NCBI GenBank assembly: GCA_905233295.1
Contig: CAJODX010000003.1
Coordinates: 1 to 17,252 of the forward strand
Direction of reading: 5' to 3'
DNA: 17,252 bases
Source: an uncultured Synergistales bacterium
Lineage (GTDB): Bacteria > Synergistota > Synergistia > Synergistales > Aminobacteriaceae
How positions within the stretch are numbered: the first letter of the stretch is position 1; each line of letters starts with the position of its first letter. Below, in pieces: positions 14,751 to 17,252 of this stretch. The notes under the pieces are model-generated. The model was not told where the DNA came from. It saw only the letters and a program-made list of their open reading frames with translations, and ran no database searches. A program made the translations under genes and the position numbers.

Positions 14751-16076
14751 CTAAAGCATAGTCGTTACGACATAATTGAAGCATGCACATAAAATAACGC
14801 TTGTCGGTACTGCGATGAACATCAGCCTATTGAACAAGCTTATGCGTTCATCTTCTTTTCCGCATGAAGCCATTATTAAGCTGCCTCCTGATGAGAACGG
14901 GCTTATTGCGCTGCTCTGAGAGCCAAGAACTGTAGCAGCAAATAATGCTTCCGCACTTAAACCGGTTGATGCTGCAAGCGTTGGAATTAACGGGAATAAC
15001 GCCGGTGTAACAACTCCTGTCGTCGAACTGAAGAAGCTCATAAAAGCTGCCACAAAGCTAAAAGCTATAGGAACAAAAGCAGCTGAAACATTTGAGCCTA
15101 TCCATGAAGACAATTCGTTGATCGTTCCTGCTTTGACTGCAACTGCTATTAACATTCCTGCTCCGGCAATCATTATTATCGTGTTCCATGGGATTCTTGC
15201 TATAGCTTCCTTCTGGGGAGCTAATTTCATCAACAGGGCAATGACGGCAAAAATTATTCCGATAAGTCCGACATCTATTTTACTGTTGAGCATAACTATT
15301 GTCTTATTCGATGGCATAATGCTTTTCAAGAGCGGGAAGGTAAGCAGAACGATCATCATTAAAATCATAAGCGTAAATGTCTGACGCTGTTTTTTGTCAA
15401 ACGGCTCAGGTTTCTTGAATGTAACGCCTTTTCCGATGTGCCAGTTTGAAGGAAGACAGAATCTGAAAACAGCAATTAAGATCAAAGAGAACACCACAGC
15501 AAAGGTGAATATTTTCATCTCCATGCTGAAAGATTCAACCGCTGGTAAATCTTTGTGAGACTCATAGGCGGTATCGGCAAGACCTCTGAAGATTACGCCC
15601 AGATTTGATGTCGGGAAATTTCCGCCTGCAAGTGCGCCAGCGTTAATGGCAACACCGCCGGTTAATTTATCCATGTTGGCTTCATCACAGATTGCGAGCG
15701 TTATAGGAGCCATGAAAGCCATAACTGTGAAGAACGTTGCCCCCATTATCGACAAGATAACGGCTACTGCAAATAACGCAAACGGAAGCATACCGGGAAA
15801 TTTTCGGCAGGTATAGAGCAACGCTCCTGACATTTTCTCAAGTGTTCCGTTAATCGCTGCGAAGTTATAAAACAGCGATACCGATAAAATTACAAACATT
15901 GTATTCACAGGCCAGAAGCCTATTACCTGAGACGGCTTCATTCCCATTACGAAACAGCCGATCACGTAAGCAAAAACCATGCAGAAAAGACCTGTGTTTA
16001 TTCCCGTTTTGTAGCCTAGAATTATTGCAACGGCAATACAAATTACTATTGCAAGACTTAGTGTTCCGCCAGTCAT
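14751..16076 (-). CDS. MatC-type dicarboxylate carrier (ion transporter superfamily)
   Basis: Inner-membrane secondary transporter, probably importing a carboxylate with Na+ or H+. The 441 residues are strongly hydrophobic with about ten to twelve membrane segments. The N-terminal 145 residues resemble the MatC N-terminal domain (LSLAIVICIAVAIILGYKTG, later SLFYNFAAINGTLEKM and GATFFTVMAFMAPI). Two pseudo-symmetric loop motifs, INAGALAGGNFPTSNLG and GSQSSAISPFSSGGSLIMA, look like the substrate/ion re-entrant loops of this superfamily. ATG at 16076 has AAGGAGG ten bases upstream, inside the hydrolase gene's 3' end, two bases after that stop: a tight pair. The true substrate is unknown (malonate, C4-dicarboxylate or another anion); the neighbouring hydrolase suggests it is a compound then cleaved inside the cell. 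Confidence 0.83.
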   Translation of the reverse strand: MTGGTLSLAIVICIAVAIILGYKTGINTGLFCMVFAYVIGCFVMGMKPSQVIGFWPVNTMFVILSVSLFYNFAAINGTLEKMSGALLYTCRKFPGMLPFALFAVAVILSIMGATFFTVMAFMAPITLAICDEANMDKLTGGVAINAGALAGGNFPTSNLGVIFRGLADTAYESHKDLPAVESFSMEMKIFTFAVVFSLILIAVFRFCLPSNWHIGKGVTFKKPEPFDKKQRQTFTLMILMMIVLLTFPLLKSIMPSNKTIVMLNSKIDVGLIGIIFAVIALLMKLAPQKEAIARIPWNTIIMIAGAGMLIAVAVKAGTINELSSWIGSNVSAAFVPIAFSFVAAFMSFFSSTTGVVTPALFPLIPTLAASTGLSAEALFAATVLGSQSSAISPFSSGGSLIMASCGKEDERISLFNRLMFIAVPTSVILCACFNYVVTTML

Positions 16077-16078
16077 AA

Positions 16079-16939
16079 TTATTTTTCCTCCTTAATTCCG
16101 AGCAGTCCGTAAGGAATTGTATGCGTCATGTAGTAAATCTGATCTTCAGGGATTCCGTTGTCCGCAAGATACTGCATATATTCTTTGAGTGCAATCTCCC
16201 AGTGCGGGTTTTCAGTTTGTCCGCCGTCAGTGTCAACCATAACATTTTTATAGCCGACCTTCTTGATGATTTCGAGATTATCGGGCAAATTGGATTTATA
16301 TTTTCCGCCGCCCATATTTTGAGCATAGCAGCGTTCAAGAATAACGTCATAGTCGTTCACAATTTTAACCTGATCTTCGTGGGACATTCCAACAATCCAC
16401 CACTCAGGATGAGTCAGGACAATTTTTTTCACACCGGATTTTCTGGCAGCTTCAATTACTACAAAGGCTTCTTCCGGAGAAACGTGAGCCGTTCCTAAAA
16501 CAGCGTCATAATCTCTGACCATTTTGAAGACTTCCAGCAATTCCGGCACAACTTTCCAGCCGATGACAATATCAACTCCGTCAGACGGCTCTTTGCCCAT
16601 TTTGCGAATATGATTTTTTGCTGACTGTGTTGGAAGCCATACGACTTTTGCACCTAGTTTTAATGCCGTCTCAACAGCTGAAGGATTTATTCCCCCGACG
16701 GCTTTATTCATCGTAACAGAGCCGAACATTGTAAAATTTGTTTCGCCGTGAATTTTTTTCACGTACTCATTCGTGAGATAAGCTCTGTTAGCAGTGAAAC
16801 CTTGATGAGATTTGATGACTATTGCACGCGCTCCAACGCGTACTGCCGCATCAGCAAGTTCAAAATCATTGTAGGCACGAAGTCGTAAATCAGGATTGGT
16901 GTGAACGTGCATATCGCATACGCCTTTTAATGAAACCAT
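16079..16939 (-). CDS. DUF6282-like metal-dependent hydrolase
   Basis: Amidohydrolase-like TIM-barrel protein of 286 residues; I recognise the pattern as a DUF6282-type family but no reaction is known to me. Metal-ligand candidates are visible: HVH after CDM (His11, His13), IKSHQGF (Lys43, His45), GTAHVSPEEA, LTHPEWW and the late VDTDGG aspartate, in the order expected for amidohydrolases. There is no signal peptide, so it is cytoplasmic. ATG at 16939 follows GGAGGG at about five bases. It is first gene of a two-gene unit with the carboxylate carrier and diverges from a LysR gene, so it is probably induced by the transported compound and acts on it (amide, lactone or cyclic substrate; inference). 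A PHP-family phosphatase is a less likely alternative. Confidence 0.75.
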   Translation of the reverse strand: MVSLKGVCDMHVHTNPDLRLRAYNDFELADAAVRVGARAIVIKSHQGFTANRAYLTNEYVKKIHGETNFTMFGSVTMNKAVGGINPSAVETALKLGAKVVWLPTQSAKNHIRKMGKEPSDGVDIVIGWKVVPELLEVFKMVRDYDAVLGTAHVSPEEAFVVIEAARKSGVKKIVLTHPEWWIVGMSHEDQVKIVNDYDVILERCYAQNMGGGKYKSNLPDNLEIIKKVGYKNVMVDTDGGQTENPHWEIALKEYMQYLADNGIPEDQIYYMTHTIPYGLLGIKEEK

Positions 16940-16969
16940 TTTTACCCTCCTGCAATTTGAATTTTTTTT

Positions 16970-16975
16970 ATTATA
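16970..16975 (-). promoter_or_regulatory. Candidate -10 box of the hydrolase/carrier operon
   Basis: Minus-strand TATAAT 31 bases before the hydrolase start. The -35 position (TTCGCA at 16 bases) is poor, as expected for a promoter needing an activator such as the divergent LysR protein. It is flanked by GCAATTT (16952-16958) and its inverted copy AAATTGC (16981-16987). Confidence 0.5.
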
Positions 16976-17012
16976 TTCATAAATTGCAATCTGCGAAGTA
17001 GAAAAATTGTTA

Positions 17013-17035
17013 TATAATACATCGTTAAAAACGAT
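17013..17035 (+). promoter_or_regulatory. Candidate lysR -10 box and adjoining palindrome
   Basis: Plus-strand TATAAT (17013-17018) lies 40 bases before the LysR start. Just after it, ATCGTT (17021-17026) and AACGAT (17030-17035) form a perfect 6-bp inverted repeat around AAA, overlapping the expected transcription start near 17025. This could be an operator for autoregulation or another repressor. No strong -35 box was seen. Confidence 0.45.
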
Positions 17036-17057
17036 AGCTAAAAGAGAGAATGCAGAA

Positions 17058-17252
17058 ATGGAAATAAAGGAACTGAACTATATTACCGCCATAGCCGAAG
17101 AAGGGAGCATCTCGAAAGCGTCGGAACGGCTGTTCATGGCGCAGTCAAGTTTAAGTCAATTTTTAATAAATCTTGAAGAGGAAATCAACAGCAAGCTTTT
17201 TGTAAGAACGTCTACAGGTGTAAGACCAACCGAAGCGGGGCGGCTGTTAATT
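17058..17252 (+). CDS. LysR-family transcriptional regulator, N-terminal part (cut by window edge)
   Basis: DNA-binding regulator; only the first 65 residues are present. They form the LysR winged helix-turn-helix: MEIKELNYITAIAEEGSISK, ASERLFMAQSSLSQFLINLE, then a wing ending RPTEAGRLL. The conserved S-x-S-x-x-I/L pattern reads SSLSQFL. The effector domain lies beyond the edge. ATG at 17058 has only a modest purine-rich site (AAAGAGAG). It diverges from the hydrolase/carrier operon across a 118-base gap with two TATAAT boxes, the classic layout for a LysR protein controlling its neighbours and itself. The inducer is probably the carboxylate substrate (inference). Confidence 0.88.
   Translation, partial: MEIKELNYITAIAEEGSISKASERLFMAQSSLSQFLINLEEEINSKLFVRTSTGVRPTEAGRLLI

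Noticed and set aside
1..17252. CRISPR array, tRNA, rRNA, insertion sequence or prophage genes
   Set aside because: No spaced direct repeats, cloverleaf-like sequences, rRNA segments, transposase or phage motifs were seen on either strand.

Overview
The window looks like a chromosomal segment of a Synergistota (Synergistetes) bacterium. The clearest clue is the C-terminus of the 702-residue exported protein at 2059-4167: a Gly/Ser run, a GCN motif, a short hydrophobic stretch and a basic tail. This matches the Synerg-CTERM signal, which is known mainly from that phylum. A dap pathway of the N-acetyl type and LPS-type sugar genes suit a diderm, amino-acid-using anaerobe. No rRNA, tRNA, CRISPR array, transposase or phage gene was seen.

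Layout. Every gene except the last is on the minus strand, so transcription reads from high to low coordinates. From the right edge: a LysR regulator (17058 to the edge, plus strand, cut) diverges from a two-gene operon made of a DUF6282-like metal hydrolase (16079-16939) and a MatC-type carboxylate carrier (14751-16076), which ends in a strong terminator (14690-14730). Next is a tightly packed surface-sugar operon (9442-14642): a GT10 and a GT11 fucosyltransferase, then rfbF, rfbG and rfbH, which make the CDP-3,6-dideoxyhexose precursor. Then comes the dap operon (4338-9345): promoter, a short leader ORF, an attenuator, dapA, dapB, dapH, an M20 deacetylase and lysC. It covers aspartate phosphorylation and most of the acetylated diaminopimelate/lysine route. 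The left third holds the Synerg-CTERM protein, an exported coiled-coil/TPR protein and the start of dnaJ (cut by the left edge).

The most interesting feature is the 307-base gap before dapA. It holds a near-consensus promoter (TTGACA, 17 bases, TATCAT), a 31-codon leader ORF with its own ribosome binding site, and two mutually exclusive RNA structures. One is a 13-bp terminator hairpin with a T-tract. The other is an 11-bp antiterminator whose 5' strand starts at the last base of the leader stop codon. This is the architecture of trp-type ribosome-mediated attenuation, here on a lysine/DAP operon and in place of the lysine riboswitch seen in many Firmicutes.

Three genes (dnaJ, lysC, dapH) appear to start at TTG. 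Many junctions show 4-base ATGA overlaps or gaps of 0-6 bases, which supports the operon assignments.
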